In this document: positions 1 through 9,557 of the stretch, in pieces
How the letters are laid out: the number at the start of each line of letters is the position of its first letter
Position numbering within the stretch: the first letter of the stretch is position 1
Source of the DNA: Lysobacter silvisoli
GTDB taxonomy: Bacteria; Pseudomonadota; Gammaproteobacteria; Xanthomonadales; Xanthomonadaceae
Assembly (NCBI RefSeq): GCF_003382365.1
Contig: NZ_QTSU01000004.1
Location: 1-64,000, forward strand
Direction of reading: 5' to 3'
Length of the DNA: 64,000 nucleotides
Notes under the pieces: generated by a model
What the model was told of the DNA's origin: nothing
Databases searched by the model: none
The model's input: only the letters and a program-made list of their open reading frames with translations
Position numbers and translations under genes: made by a program

Positions 1-133
1 GTTACGAACGTCTGCTGATGGACAACGCCACCGGCCAGACGCCCGCACAAGTCACCTGCGCACACTGTCAAAGATCAAGGAAACCGGCCTCAGCGCCTCG
101 TTTCCGCCTCGTCACCAAAGTGCCCGAGGGAGC
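1..133 (-). other. Probable 16S rRNA leader (boxA region), partial
   Basis: On the minus strand the transcript contains TGATCTTTGACA (complement of 66-77), close to the rrn antitermination boxA (TGCTCTTTAACA in E. coli). It is followed about 15 bases later by CTTGTGCGGGCGTC (complement of 38-51), which resembles the GTGTGGGC segment that follows boxA in rrn leaders. No open reading frame makes sense here. If correct, 16S rRNA begins a short distance beyond base 1. This is inference from motif order; the mature rRNA is not in the window. Confidence 0.6.
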
Positions 134-138
134 CGCAC

Positions 139-195
139 ACTATACAGCAGATTTCGCGTCCGTCAACACCTTGCGAAACCTTTTTTGCTGCCTCC
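139..195 (-). promoter_or_regulatory. Probable rRNA operon promoter with UP-like element, reading leftwards
   Basis: Read on the minus strand there is a -35 TTGACG (complement of 161-166), a 16-base spacer and a -10 TATAGT (complement of 139-144). Just upstream (complement of 168-195) lies a run of A residues like an UP element. The bases after the -10 are G+C-rich, as in stringently controlled stable-RNA promoters. Transcription would start near position 132 and run off the left edge. The rRNA assignment comes from the boxA-like site that follows; the promoter itself is seen directly. Confidence 0.7.
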
Positions 196-359
196 CCGCC
201 GGTCCGTTCAGCCCCTCGAGGGCGTCCCGATCAGCGGGGCGCGCATTGTGCACAGCCCTGGCTGAATTGGGAAGGGGGTGGGCGAAAATTTTTCGACTTG
301 ACCGCCGCGCCGGCCTGGCCGAAGGTCGCCGCACCCTGACGGAACAAGGAAAACGCCCG

Positions 360-827
360 ATGTCCACGCTACGCCTGCTGGTCGCCTGCTGCGGCCTGGC
401 CCTGTCCGGCTGCGCCGCCGGCGCCGATCCCTGGGTGGAACTGGCCGGCCAGCGCTATGCGGTGGAGGTCGCCGACGACGAGGACGAGCGGCAGATGGGC
501 CTGATGTTCCGCGAGGAAATGGGCCTGGACCGCGGCATGCTGTTCATCCACGACGCCGAGGAGCCGCAGGCGTACTGGATGAAGAACACCAAGATCCCGC
601 TGGACATCCTGTACTTCGACAGCCAACGCAAGCTGGTGTCGCAGCAGCGCGACGTGCCGCCGTGCTCGGCCGGCGACCGCTGCCCGCCCTACCCCAGCCA
701 CGAACCGGCGCGCTATGTGCTGGAACTCAATGCAGGCCAGGCGGCCAAGCTGAAGCTGACCGACGGCATGGTGCTGAACTTCGGCCCGGGCATCGGCGCC
801 GGGTCCGAAGGCGCGCCCAAGCCCTGA
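360..827 (+). CDS. DUF192 family lipoprotein
   Basis: A 155-residue protein. The N-terminus is a lipoprotein signal with lipobox LSGC (Cys about residue 19), so it should be anchored in an envelope membrane facing the periplasm. The rest matches DUF192: E-R-Q-M-G-L-M-F-R near residue 45, a GMLF segment, then YWMKNTKIPLDILY, the family's most conserved stretch. The biochemical role of DUF192 is not established. The open frame extends upstream to base 18 but that part crosses the rRNA control region, so the ATG at 360, just before the signal peptide, is chosen. It diverges from the presumed rRNA operon. Confidence 0.85.
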   Translation: MSTLRLLVACCGLALSGCAAGADPWVELAGQRYAVEVADDEDERQMGLMFREEMGLDRGMLFIHDAEEPQAYWMKNTKIPLDILYFDSQRKLVSQQRDVPPCSAGDRCPPYPSHEPARYVLELNAGQAAKLKLTDGMVLNFGPGIGAGSEGAPKP

Positions 828-837
828 GGCGCAGGCC

Positions 838-1029
838 TCAGACCGCCATCATCTCGAAGTCGTCCTTGGTCACGCCGCAGTCGGGGCAGGTCCAGGTGTC
901 GGGCACGTCCTGCCAGCGGGTGCCGGGGGCGATGCCCTCTTCCGGCAGGCCGGTGGCCTCGTCGTAGATGAAGCCACACACGACGCACATCCAGGTGCGG
1001 AATTCGGTGGCGACGGCGGTCTCGGGCAT
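838..1029 (-). CDS. Rubredoxin
   Basis: A 63-residue electron-transfer protein. Two Cys pairs, CVVCG at residues 15-19 and CPDCG at 48-52, bind a single iron atom in the FeS4 site typical of rubredoxins. The spacing and the conserved aromatic residues (W13, Y22, W39, W46) fit the family. It probably passes electrons between cytoplasmic reductases and oxygenases or peroxide-removing enzymes; no partner is adjacent. A much longer open frame extends upstream on this strand, antisense to thiE, and is spurious; the ATG at 1029 gives the normal length. It ends convergently 10 bases from the DUF192 gene and starts divergently from thiE. Confidence 0.93.
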   Translation of the reverse strand: MPETAVATEFRTWMCVVCGFIYDEATGLPEEGIAPGTRWQDVPDTWTCPDCGVTKDDFEMMAV

Positions 1030-1098
1030 ATCGGCGGATAATGCGCTTCCTGCGGGACGCGCATTGTCCCACCCCCGCCGCCCCCATGGAAGCGCCCG

Positions 1099-1753
1099 AT
1101 GAACCCGTCCTGGCCGCGCCGCGGCGTCTACGCCATCACCCCCGACGAATCCGACGACGCCCGCCTGCTGGCGCGGGTGGATACGGTGCTGGGTGCGGGC
1201 GCGGCCTGGCTGCAGTACCGCAACAAGGCCGCCGACCCGGCCGCGCGCGAGCGTCAGGCGCGGGCGCTGCTGCCGCTGTGCCGGCGCTTCGGCGTCCCGC
1301 TGATCGTCAACGACGACTGGCGCCTGGCCGCGGCGATCGGCGCCGATGGCGCGCACCTGGGCGAGGACGACGGCGAGCTGGCCGCGGCGCGGGCGGCGCT
1401 GGGCGCGCAGGCGATCCTGGGCGCGTCCTGCTACGACCGCATCGAACTGGCGCAGGCGGCGGTGGCCGCCGGCGCCGACTACGTCGCCTTCGGCGCGTTC
1501 TTTCCCTCGCCGACCAAACCGCAGGCGCGCCGCGCCGCGCCGGCCCTGCTGCAGGCCGCAGCCGCGCTGGACGTGCCGCGGGTGGCGATCGGCGGAATCA
1601 CGCCGGACAATGCGCGGCCGCTGGTGGCCGCCGGCGCCGACTTGCTGGCGGTGATCAGCGGCGTGTTCGACGCGCCCGATCCGGCCGCCGCCACGCGCGC
1701 CTATGCCGCGCTGTACCAAACCCCTTACTCACCCCAAGACGCCCCGCACGCCC

Positions 1754-1761
<8 letters not shown>
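1099..1761 (+). CDS. thiE: Thiamine-phosphate synthase
   Basis: A 220-residue TIM-barrel enzyme that joins HMP-pyrophosphate and thiazole phosphate to give thiamine phosphate. Seen: QYRNK near residue 39 (phosphate/pyrimidine contact), VNDDWRLA with GAHLGEDD near 74-95 (Mg-pyrophosphate site), and the phosphate-binding GGITPDNA near 165. Length is normal. The stop overlaps the start of hemL by 8 bases (ATGAATAA), so the two are co-transcribed and probably translationally coupled; this pairing is common in xanthomonads. No TPP riboswitch is visible in front of this gene, unlike thiC later in the window. Confidence 0.95.
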
Positions 1762-3037
<1,276 letters not shown>

Positions 3038-3067
3038 GCCGCGCCGGGGAACTACGCTGCCGCGGCG

Positions 3068-3496
3068 TCAGGCCGCGGACAGGCGTGCGGCGATGGTGTG
3101 GGCGAGCGCGTCCAGCGTCGCGCGATCGGTGGGGGCCGGAACGCCACTGGGGTACACATCGAGCAGGCCGTCGCCATGACGGCGCGGATGCACGTGCAGA
3201 TGCACGTGCGGCACCTCCTGGCCGCCGGCTTCGCCGTTGGACTGCCACAGGTTGAGGCCGTCGGGCACGCCATCGGCGGCCAGGGCCTTGGCGATGCGCA
3301 CCGCCAGCGCCATCAGGTGCGCGGCGGTGGCTTCGTCCAGCGCGTAGAGGTCGGGCACGTGGGTGCGCGGCACCACCAGCACATGGCCGGGAATGGCTTG
3401 TCGCAGATCCAGGAACGCGATGGCGATATCGTCCTGATGCACGATCGCGGCCGGCGCTGCGCCGGCCACGATGGCGCAGAAGACGCAGCCGCTCAT
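3068..3496 (-). CDS. HIT family protein (histidine-triad nucleotide hydrolase)
   Basis: A 142-residue protein with the N-terminal CxxC (C4, C7, as in CVFCAIV) and the histidine triad HVHLHVH at residues 97-103, whose central His acts as nucleophile on nucleoside phosphoramidates or dinucleoside polyphosphates. Family members are cytoplasmic and act broadly in nucleotide clean-up; the substrate cannot be read from sequence. Its ATG overlaps the argD stop by 4 bases (TCAT on the plus strand), so it is the distal gene of an argD-HIT transcription unit. Confidence 0.92.
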   Translation of the reverse strand: MSGCVFCAIVAGAAPAAIVHQDDIAIAFLDLRQAIPGHVLVVPRTHVPDLYALDEATAAHLMALAVRIAKALAADGVPDGLNLWQSNGEAGGQEVPHVHLHVHPRRHGDGLLDVYPSGVPAPTDRATLDALAHTIAARLSAA

Positions 3497-4713
3497 CGGC
3501 TCAGGAACGCGGCCAGCGCCGCGCGCAGGCGCGCCATGCCTTCGTCTCGGTCGGCGTCGCTGAGGTTCAGCGCGGGCACGAAGCGCAGCACGTCGGGGCC
3601 GGCCTGCAGCAACAGCAGGCCGTGGTCGATGCAGCGGTCGAGGATCTCGCCGGCCTTGCCGGCGTGCTCGGGGCGCAGCTGCGCGCCCAGCATCAGGCCG
3701 CGGCCGCGCACTTCGGAAAACAGCGCGAACTCGGCGTCGAGCGCGGCGATGCCGGCGCGCAGCGCGTCGGACTGGCGGCGCACGTTGGCCAGCAGTTCGG
3801 GCGAGGACAACTCGCGCAATGCGGCGTTGGCCACGGCGGCGGCGAGCGGATTGCCGCCGAAGGTGGTGCCGTGGGCGCCGAACTGCATGGTCTGTGCGGC
3901 GCGCGCGCCGACCAGGGTCGCGCCGATCGGGAAGCCGCTGCCCAGGGCCTTGGCCAGGGTGACCACGTCGGGCACGACGCCGTAGCCGTGGCAGGCGAAC
4001 AGGTGCCCGCTGCGGCCCATGCCGCACTGGATCTCGTCCAGCACCAGCAGCGCGTCGTGGCGGTCGCACAGCGCGCGCAGGCCCTGCAGGAATTCGTCGC
4101 TGGCCGGGGTCACACCGCCCTCGCCCTGCACCGGTTCGACCAGCACCGCACAGACCGTGCCGTCGGCCATGGCCGCTTCGGCCGCGGCCAGGTCGTTGAA
4201 GTCGCTGTAGCGGAAGCCCGGCGGCAGCGGCTCGAAACCTTCGTGGTACTTGGGCTGGGCGGTGGCGGTGACCGCGGCCAGGGTGCGGCCGTGGAAGCTG
4301 CCGCGGAAACTGAGGATCACCCGGCGCTCGGGCGCGCGGCCCTGCGCGGCGGCCCACTTGCGCACCAGCTTGATCGCCGCTTCGTTGGCCTCGGCGCCGG
4401 AGTTGCAGAAGAACACGCGCTCGGCGAAGCCGGAGGCCTCGACCAGGGCTGCGGCCAGGCGCAGCGGCGGCTCGCTGACGAACACGTTGCTGGTGTGCCA
4501 GAGCTTGCCGGCCTGCTCGGTCAGCGCGGCGATCAGCGCCGGGTGGGCGTGGCCCAGCGCGTTGACCGCGATGCCGGCGCCGAAGTCCACGTACTCGCGG
4601 CCGTCGCGGTCCCAGACGCGGGCGCCCTGGCCGCGCTCGAGCACGATCCGGCGCGGGCGGTAGACGGGCAGGTAGTAGCGTTCGGACAAGGCGAACAGCT
4701 CGGCGGTATTCAT
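3493..4713 (-). CDS. argD: Acetylornithine aminotransferase (class III)
   Basis: A 406-residue class III PLP aminotransferase that exchanges the amino group between N-acetylornithine and 2-oxoglutarate in arginine synthesis; such enzymes often also accept succinyldiaminopimelate in lysine synthesis. Seen: NSGAEANEAAIK at residues 104-115 (PLP phosphate), DEIQCGMGRSG around 226-236 (Asp contacts the pyridine nitrogen, typical of ArgD), and the PLP lysine in TLAKALGSG (K255). Length is normal. It overlaps the HIT gene downstream and lies about 80 bases from the end of the glutathionylspermidine synthase-like gene. Confidence 0.92.
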   Translation of the reverse strand: MNTAELFALSERYYLPVYRPRRIVLERGQGARVWDRDGREYVDFGAGIAVNALGHAHPALIAALTEQAGKLWHTSNVFVSEPPLRLAAALVEASGFAERVFFCNSGAEANEAAIKLVRKWAAAQGRAPERRVILSFRGSFHGRTLAAVTATAQPKYHEGFEPLPPGFRYSDFNDLAAAEAAMADGTVCAVLVEPVQGEGGVTPASDEFLQGLRALCDRHDALLVLDEIQCGMGRSGHLFACHGYGVVPDVVTLAKALGSGFPIGATLVGARAAQTMQFGAHGTTFGGNPLAAAVANAALRELSSPELLANVRRQSDALRAGIAALDAEFALFSEVRGRGLMLGAQLRPEHAGKAGEILDRCIDHGLLLLQAGPDVLRFVPALNLSDADRDEGMARLRAALAAFLSR

Positions 4714-4792
4714 GGGCGGTGTCGGCGCTGCGGTGACGGGAGGAAACCGCGATTGTCGCGCATTCCGGCCGCCCGCGCGGCGGCGCCGCGGC

Positions 4793-5890
4793 TCAGTCGA
4801 AGCAGTGCGGCACGAAGCGGCTGGTGTTGCGGGTCACCGGGCCGTCGTCCTCGCGCACGCCCAGGCCGGCGGCACGGTCGCCCACGACCCAGGCGCCGAG
4901 CACGGCGTGGCCGCCGATGCCCGAGTACAGCGGCGCATAGGCCTGATACACGGTTTCGCCGGTGCCCAGGGCCTGGCCGCGCTCGAAGATGCGCACGTCC
5001 TCGCCTTCGCGGCCGAAACGCGGCTTGGCGACCACGGCGCCGTCGATGTCGCCGGGGTCGTGGGAGGCCGGCAGCAGGTTCGGGTGGCCGGGGAACAGCC
5101 GCCACAGCAGCGGCAGCAACGACTTGTTCGACAGCAGTTGCTTCCAGGCCGGCTCGATCCAGCGCGTGGGCGCGCTGGGCAGGTGTTCGGCGAAGGCTTC
5201 CTGCAGCATCCACTCCCAGGGATAGAGCTTGAACAACTGCTCGATCGGGCGTTCGTCCAGGTCGACGTAGCGCTGCGCATGCCAGCCAATGTCGGCGATG
5301 TCGAGCAGGCGCGTGGCGAAACCGGCCTGGGCGCAGGTGTCGCGCAGGTAGTCGACGGTGACGCGGTCCTCCGGCGCTTCCAGGCAGCCGGCGAAATGCA
5401 CGGTGGCGTGCGCGGGCAGCACCTGCGGCCAGCGCTCGACCAGGCGTTCGTGGATCAGGTTGAACTGATCGCTGCCGACACGCGTGTCTTCCAACCAGTA
5501 CCACTGCACCACCGCAGCCTCGAACAGCGAGGTGGGGGTGTCGGCGTTGTACTCCAGCAGTTTGGGCTCGCCGTAGCCGTCGTAGGCCAGGTCGAAGCGA
5601 CCGTAGACCGCCGGTTCGCGCGCACGCCAGGAGCGTTCGATCAAGGTGGCGGCGGCGGCATCCAGGCCCAGCTGCGCGTAGTCGCCGCGCTCGACCACGT
5701 GCGCGGCGGCCTCCAGGCACAGCTGATGCAACTCGCCCGTCGCGGCCTCGATGCGGTCGATCTGACGGCTGTCGAAGCGATAGCAGGCGTCGTCGACCCA
5801 GTAGGCGCCGTCCAGCGAGTGGAAGTCGAAGCCCAGCGCTTCGACGCGGGCGCGCCAGTCGGCGCGCGGCGGGCAGGCGATGCGGCGCAT
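4793..5890 (-). CDS. Glutathionylspermidine synthase-like ATP-grasp protein (YgiC/YjfC family)
   Basis: A 365-residue protein matching the synthetase half of bacterial glutathionylspermidine synthase. Seen: YGRFDLAYDGYGEPKLLEYNADTPTSLFEA around residues 95-124, the family's signature for ATP/metal and thiol-peptide binding; WEWM and NKSLLPLLW in the middle; and KPRFGREGEDV near 290. It lacks the amidase domain of E. coli Gsp, as YgiC and YjfC do. The family probably ligates a small amine or peptide; the real substrate is unknown. It is the last gene of a three-gene unit with DUF350 and YgiB-like genes, spaced 9 bases, as in the E. coli yjfL-yjfM-yjfC order. Confidence 0.85.
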   Translation of the reverse strand: MRRIACPPRADWRARVEALGFDFHSLDGAYWVDDACYRFDSRQIDRIEAATGELHQLCLEAAAHVVERGDYAQLGLDAAAATLIERSWRAREPAVYGRFDLAYDGYGEPKLLEYNADTPTSLFEAAVVQWYWLEDTRVGSDQFNLIHERLVERWPQVLPAHATVHFAGCLEAPEDRVTVDYLRDTCAQAGFATRLLDIADIGWHAQRYVDLDERPIEQLFKLYPWEWMLQEAFAEHLPSAPTRWIEPAWKQLLSNKSLLPLLWRLFPGHPNLLPASHDPGDIDGAVVAKPRFGREGEDVRIFERGQALGTGETVYQAYAPLYSGIGGHAVLGAWVVGDRAAGLGVREDDGPVTRNTSRFVPHCFD

Positions 5891-5899
5891 GGTGCCGTC

Positions 5900-6337
5900 T
5901 TAAGAGCGCGCCGAGCGGGTGGCGCCGGTGCCGCCGAAGCCACCGCGGTAGCCGCGCTGCTGGGTCGGCGCGCGGTACTCGGGATCGCCGCTGTAGTAGC
6001 GGCCGCCACCGTAGTAGGTGCTGCGGTAGCTGCTGCGGCAGCGGTTACCGCTGTCGGCGTCGCGCGGGTCCTGGGCGTTCTGCGGATACCAGGGGCCGAC
6101 CCAACGGCCGTCCTCGTAGGTGCAGCGGTCGCGGTAGTCGCATTCGCAGCTATAGCGGTCGGCGTAGCCGCCGCGCACCATCTTTTCGGCGGTGGCGTCG
6201 CGCACGAAGGGGTAGCCGATCAATGCCGCCGCACCCAACCACAGCAGCGGCACCTCCAGCGAGCGCTTGCGCTTGGGTTTGCCGGGGCGGGTGATGGTGG
6301 GCGACGCGCCGAGGCCGGACTTTTTCTGCTTGGTCAT
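5900..6337 (-). CDS. Small membrane-anchored YgiB/DUF1190-like protein
   Basis: A 145-residue protein with a basic N-terminus, one hydrophobic segment (about residues 27-45), then a Cys-, Tyr- and Arg-rich tail presumably outside the membrane. The C-terminus, RGGFGGTGATRSARS, resembles the RGGFGES-type ending of E. coli YgiB/YjfM (DUF1190). Similarity elsewhere is weak, so the family call rests mainly on that tail and on gene order: it sits between the DUF350 gene (3-base gap) and the ATP-grasp gene (9-base gap), exactly where yjfM sits in E. coli. Function unknown. Confidence 0.6.
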   Translation of the reverse strand: MTKQKKSGLGASPTITRPGKPKRKRSLEVPLLWLGAAALIGYPFVRDATAEKMVRGGYADRYSCECDYRDRCTYEDGRWVGPWYPQNAQDPRDADSGNRCRSSYRSTYYGGGRYYSGDPEYRAPTQQRGYRGGFGGTGATRSARS

Positions 6338-6340
6338 CGC

Positions 6341-6751
6341 TCAGTAGGTCATCGCGGCGGCGTTGATCAGGCCCACGCTCAGGTGCAGCGTGGCCGAGAG
6401 CACAGCGGCGCTCTGTTCGCCGCGTTCGATCCGCGCCGGGAAGCCGGGCAGCAACCAGCGCACCAGGCCGTGGGCGATGGCCTGCGCCAGCAGCGCGACC
6501 GCGCCCCACAGCGCCAGATCCAGGGTGCTCACGCTGTGCGCCATGGCGCTGGCCAGCGGCAGGCAGAAGCCGAGCAAGGCGCCGGCCAGGGCGGTGGCCG
6601 CGGCGAGGTTGCCGTCGCGGATCAGCTGCAGTTCGCGGTGCGGAGTGAGCTGCAGATACAGCGCCAGGAACAGCGCCACATAGCCCAGGCCGATGGCGAA
6701 ATAGCCGGCAAACGCCGGCAGCCCTTGCAAGTACGTCATCCCCATTCCCAT
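6341..6751 (-). CDS. DUF350 inner-membrane protein (YjfL-like)
   Basis: A 136-residue hydrophobic protein with about four transmembrane helices (roughly 12-32, 47-68, 79-98, 112-133). The pattern G-L-G-Y-x-x-L-F-L near the start, then E-L-x-L-I-R-x-G-N-x-A-A-A, matches DUF350, proteins of unknown function linked in many genomes to a YgiB-like protein and a glutathionylspermidine synthase-like enzyme. Three ATGs are close together; the one at 6751 has a GGAG five bases upstream and is preferred. First gene of the operon; a promoter should lie in 6752-6830. Confidence 0.82.
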   Translation of the reverse strand: MGMGMTYLQGLPAFAGYFAIGLGYVALFLALYLQLTPHRELQLIRDGNLAAATALAGALLGFCLPLASAMAHSVSTLDLALWGAVALLAQAIAHGLVRWLLPGFPARIERGEQSAAVLSATLHLSVGLINAAAMTY

Positions 6752-6901
6752 AACGGCTCCGGGTACGTCCCGGCGAGCGCGCCCACCTTAGCCGTGCGCC
6801 AAGGGCGGGACAAGCACGGCGCGCACTGTGCGCTGCGTCATGCGGCGAGCCGGTGCGCTCGCGCAGAATCGCAGGACTTATCGCCAGGGAACTCCACGCT
6901 C

Positions 6902-8491
6902 ATGAGACTGCCGCGCCGCTCGCCGTTGTCCTGCCTGCTGTCCGCCCTGCTGTTGGCCGCACCGGCCGCGGCGGCGCCGCCGCCGAAGATCGTCATCACC
7001 GAAACCGCCGCCTTCGATGCGACCTCGGTGCCGGCCTATACCGGCGATTACGCCGACGTCTACGCCTATCTGGACGCGCACAGCGCGCAGAACCTGGCGC
7101 AGCTGCAGCGCTGGGTGCGGCAGCCTTCGATCAGTGCGCAGAACAAGGGCGTGAAGGAGATGGCCGAGCTGCTGCGCGCCGACCTGCAGGGGCTGGGCTT
7201 CCGCGACACCGCGCTGGTGCCCACCTCCGGCCATCCCGGCGTGTACGGCTATTACGACGCCGGCGCCGAGCACACCCTGGTGGTGTACATGATGTACGAC
7301 GTGCAGCCGATCGAGCCCACCGGCTGGAAGGTGGACGCGTTCAAGGGCGAGCTGGTGGACGAGCCCGGCCTGGGCAAGGTGCTGATGGCGCGCGGCGCCA
7401 CCAACCAGAAGGGCCCGCAACGCGCCTTCCTCAACGCGCTGGAGGCGATGATCAAGGTGCGCGGCAAGCCCCCGGTGAACCTGATCGTGCTGGCCGAGGG
7501 CGAAGAAGAACTGGGCTCGCCGCACTACCCGGAGGTGGTGGCCAAGTACGAGGCGCAGCTGCGCAAGGCCGACGGCGTGTTCTTCCCGATGAATACCCAG
7601 GGCCGCGACGGCCAGGCCAGCATGTTCCTGGGGGTGAAGGGCATCCTGTATTTCGAGCTGGAAGCGCGCGGCAACGACAAGACCGGCGGCTCGCAGAAGA
7701 GCGAAGTGCACGGCTCGATGGCGGCCACGCTGGATTCGCCAACCTGGCGTTTGGTGCAGGCGCTGTCCACCCTGACCACCGCCGACGGCGAGATCGCGGT
7801 GCCCGGCTACCGCGACGCGATCCGCCCGCCCAACGCCGAGGAGCAGCGCTTGTACAACGGCCTGATCGGCAAGCGCGAGCAGGACGCGGCCAAGACCTTG
7901 CAGGTGCTGGGCGCCTCGCGCTGGAAGAACGGGCGCAGCGTGCGCGAGGCGGTGGCCTCGGAGCTGTTCGACACCACGCTCAACATCGACGGCCTGGTCG
8001 CCGGCTACACCGGCGAGGGCGTCAAGACCATCCTGCCGCACCGCGCGGTGGCCAAGGTCGATTCGCGCCTGGTGCCGAACCAGACGCCGGAGCAGGCGCT
8101 GGCGCTGATCCGCAAGCAGCTCGACGCCCAGGGTTTCGACGACATCGAAGTGCGCCAGCTGTCGGGCTACCCGCCGGCGCAGACCTCGGTGGACGCGCCG
8201 CTGTCGCGCGCGGCGCTGGGCACCTACCGCAAGTACGGGCTGACCCCGACCATCGCGCCGCGCATCGCCGGCAGCGCGCCCTACTACGTGTTCACCCAGA
8301 CCCTGGGCCTGCCGATGATTTCCGGCGGCCTGGGCCACGGCAGCGGCGCGCACGCGCCCAACGAATACATGGTGGTGCAGCCGCAGGCCGATTCGAAGAT
8401 CGCCAGCCTGGCCCAGGCCGAGCGCTTCTACGTCGACCTGCTGTATGCCTTGTCGGATGCGTTGAAGCAGGCGCCGGCGAAGGGCAAGTAA
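6902..8491 (+). CDS. Secreted M20-family peptidase-like protein with altered metal ligands
   Basis: A 529-residue protein with a signal peptide (residues 1-24, ending AAAA), so periplasmic or secreted. The fold is M20/dipeptidase: YDVQP near 132-136, the catalytic EGEEELGS at 199-206, and the C-terminal GSGAHAPNEY. Two usual zinc ligands are missing: the His of G-H-x-D-V is Met131, and the bridging Asp of R-G-x-x-D-x-K-G is Asn168 (RGATNQKG). The general base and last His remain. It may be a non-zinc variant, a binding protein or an inactive homologue. A frame opening upstream from 4712 is antisense noise; the ATG at 6902 begins the signal peptide and follows AGGGAA. Confidence 0.85.
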   Translation: MRLPRRSPLSCLLSALLLAAPAAAAPPPKIVITETAAFDATSVPAYTGDYADVYAYLDAHSAQNLAQLQRWVRQPSISAQNKGVKEMAELLRADLQGLGFRDTALVPTSGHPGVYGYYDAGAEHTLVVYMMYDVQPIEPTGWKVDAFKGELVDEPGLGKVLMARGATNQKGPQRAFLNALEAMIKVRGKPPVNLIVLAEGEEELGSPHYPEVVAKYEAQLRKADGVFFPMNTQGRDGQASMFLGVKGILYFELEARGNDKTGGSQKSEVHGSMAATLDSPTWRLVQALSTLTTADGEIAVPGYRDAIRPPNAEEQRLYNGLIGKREQDAAKTLQVLGASRWKNGRSVREAVASELFDTTLNIDGLVAGYTGEGVKTILPHRAVAKVDSRLVPNQTPEQALALIRKQLDAQGFDDIEVRQLSGYPPAQTSVDAPLSRAALGTYRKYGLTPTIAPRIAGSAPYYVFTQTLGLPMISGGLGHGSGAHAPNEYMVVQPQADSKIASLAQAERFYVDLLYALSDALKQAPAKGK

Positions 8492-8501
8492 CAGCGAGCG
8501 A

Positions 8502-8529
8502 CACAGGGTGCGGTGCGACGCACCCTGTG
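8502..8529. terminator. Bidirectional hairpin between convergent genes
   Basis: A perfect 11-base stem, CACAGGGTGCG with loop GTGCGA and CGCACCCTGTG, lies between the convergent stops of the M20-like gene and the SDR gene. There is no clear U-tract, so termination efficiency is uncertain. Confidence 0.55.
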
Positions 8530-8540
8530 CCGCGTTGCGA

Positions 8541-9353
8541 TCACAGAAACAGGTCGGGCAGCAGCGGCTGGCTCGGGTCGACGGCGTAGCGGCTGAAATC
8601 GCTCACGCCCTGCGCCGAGAGCACGTCCTCGTCGATCAGGAAGCGGCCGTAGTAGCCCTGCGCGGGCTGGGTCAGCACCGCGTGGGCGGCGTCGGCGACG
8701 ATGTCCGGGGTGCGGCAGCGCTCGCCCTGCACGCCGGGGATCATGTTGATCGCATCGGTGGCGATCACCGTGCGCGGCCACAGCGCGTTGACCGCCACGC
8801 CCTGCGGACCGAACTCGGCGGCCAGGCCCAGGGTGACGAAGCTCATGCCCATCTTGGCCAGGGTGTAGCCGGTGTGCGGGCCCCACCACTTGGGCTCCAG
8901 GCTGGGCGGCGGCGCCAGGGTCAGGATGTGCGGGTTGGGCGCCTGCAGCAGGTGCGGCAGGCAGGCCTGCGCGCATAGGAAGCTGCCGCGCGCGTTGACC
9001 TGCTGCATCAGGTCGAAGCGCTTCATCGGCGTGTCCAGCGCGCCGCGCAGCCAGATCGCGCTGGCGTTGTTGACCAGGATGTCGATGCCGCCGAAGGCGT
9101 CGACGGTGGCCGCGACCGAAGCCCGTACGTCGTCTTCCTCGCGGATGTCGCACTTCAGCGCCAGGGCCCGGCCGCCGGCGGCTTCGATTTCGGCGGCCAC
9201 GCTGTGGATGGTGCCGGGCAGCTTGGGATTGGCGACCGCGGACTTGGCGGCCACGGCCACGTTGGCGCCGTCGCGCGCGGCGCGCAGGGCGATGGCGCGG
9301 CCGATGCCGCGCGAGGCGCCGGTGATGAAGAGGGTCTTGCCGGACAGGGACAT
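8541..9353 (-). CDS. SDR-family oxidoreductase (HSDL2-like)
   Basis: A 270-residue short-chain dehydrogenase. Seen: the NAD(P)-binding TGASRGIG at residues 11-18, NNAS near 97-100, and the catalytic Y-x-x-x-K in GYTLAKMG. The usual catalytic Ser region reads LTLAPPPS. The mid-protein AAKSAVANPKLPGTIHS segment and the Pro-rich catalytic region are typical of the hydroxysteroid dehydrogenase-like 2 group, whose substrates are thought to be fatty acyl or lipid derivatives; the actual substrate is unknown. Single gene on the minus strand, convergent with the M20-like gene and without an obvious operon partner. Confidence 0.9.
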   Translation of the reverse strand: MSLSGKTLFITGASRGIGRAIALRAARDGANVAVAAKSAVANPKLPGTIHSVAAEIEAAGGRALALKCDIREEDDVRASVAATVDAFGGIDILVNNASAIWLRGALDTPMKRFDLMQQVNARGSFLCAQACLPHLLQAPNPHILTLAPPPSLEPKWWGPHTGYTLAKMGMSFVTLGLAAEFGPQGVAVNALWPRTVIATDAINMIPGVQGERCRTPDIVADAAHAVLTQPAQGYYGRFLIDEDVLSAQGVSDFSRYAVDPSQPLLPDLFL

Positions 9354-9505
9354 GGGTAAGTCCGTTGGAGGAGGGTAACGGCGCTCATCCTAATCGGATT
9401 GGCGATGGCGCAACGCTGCCGTCAGGGCCGCGAAGGCGGACTGCGTTTCGCTGCGGCGCAGCCGAACATCGGCCAAGCGGCCGGGCCGCGCGCTGAAGTC
9501 CCTGG

Positions 9506-9525
9506 ATTCCCGCCTTCGCGGGAAT
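9506..9525. repeat. Palindromic extragenic repeat
   Basis: ATTCCCGCCTTCGCGGGAAT is a compact hairpin within an otherwise empty 200-base gap. This short palindrome is scattered widely in xanthomonad genomes; a role in transcript ends or nucleoid binding is only supposition. Confidence 0.8.
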
Positions 9526-9557
9526 GACGGCAAGAGCGCGACGGCCCGAGTCGAACT

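Noticed and set aside
18-359. Open frame running into the DUF192 gene from base 18
   Set aside because: It crosses the rRNA promoter and boxA region; the lipoprotein signal starts at 360.
4712-6901. Long plus-strand frame leading into the M20-like gene
   Set aside because: It is antisense to argD-linked and DUF350-operon genes; a normal signal peptide begins at 6902.
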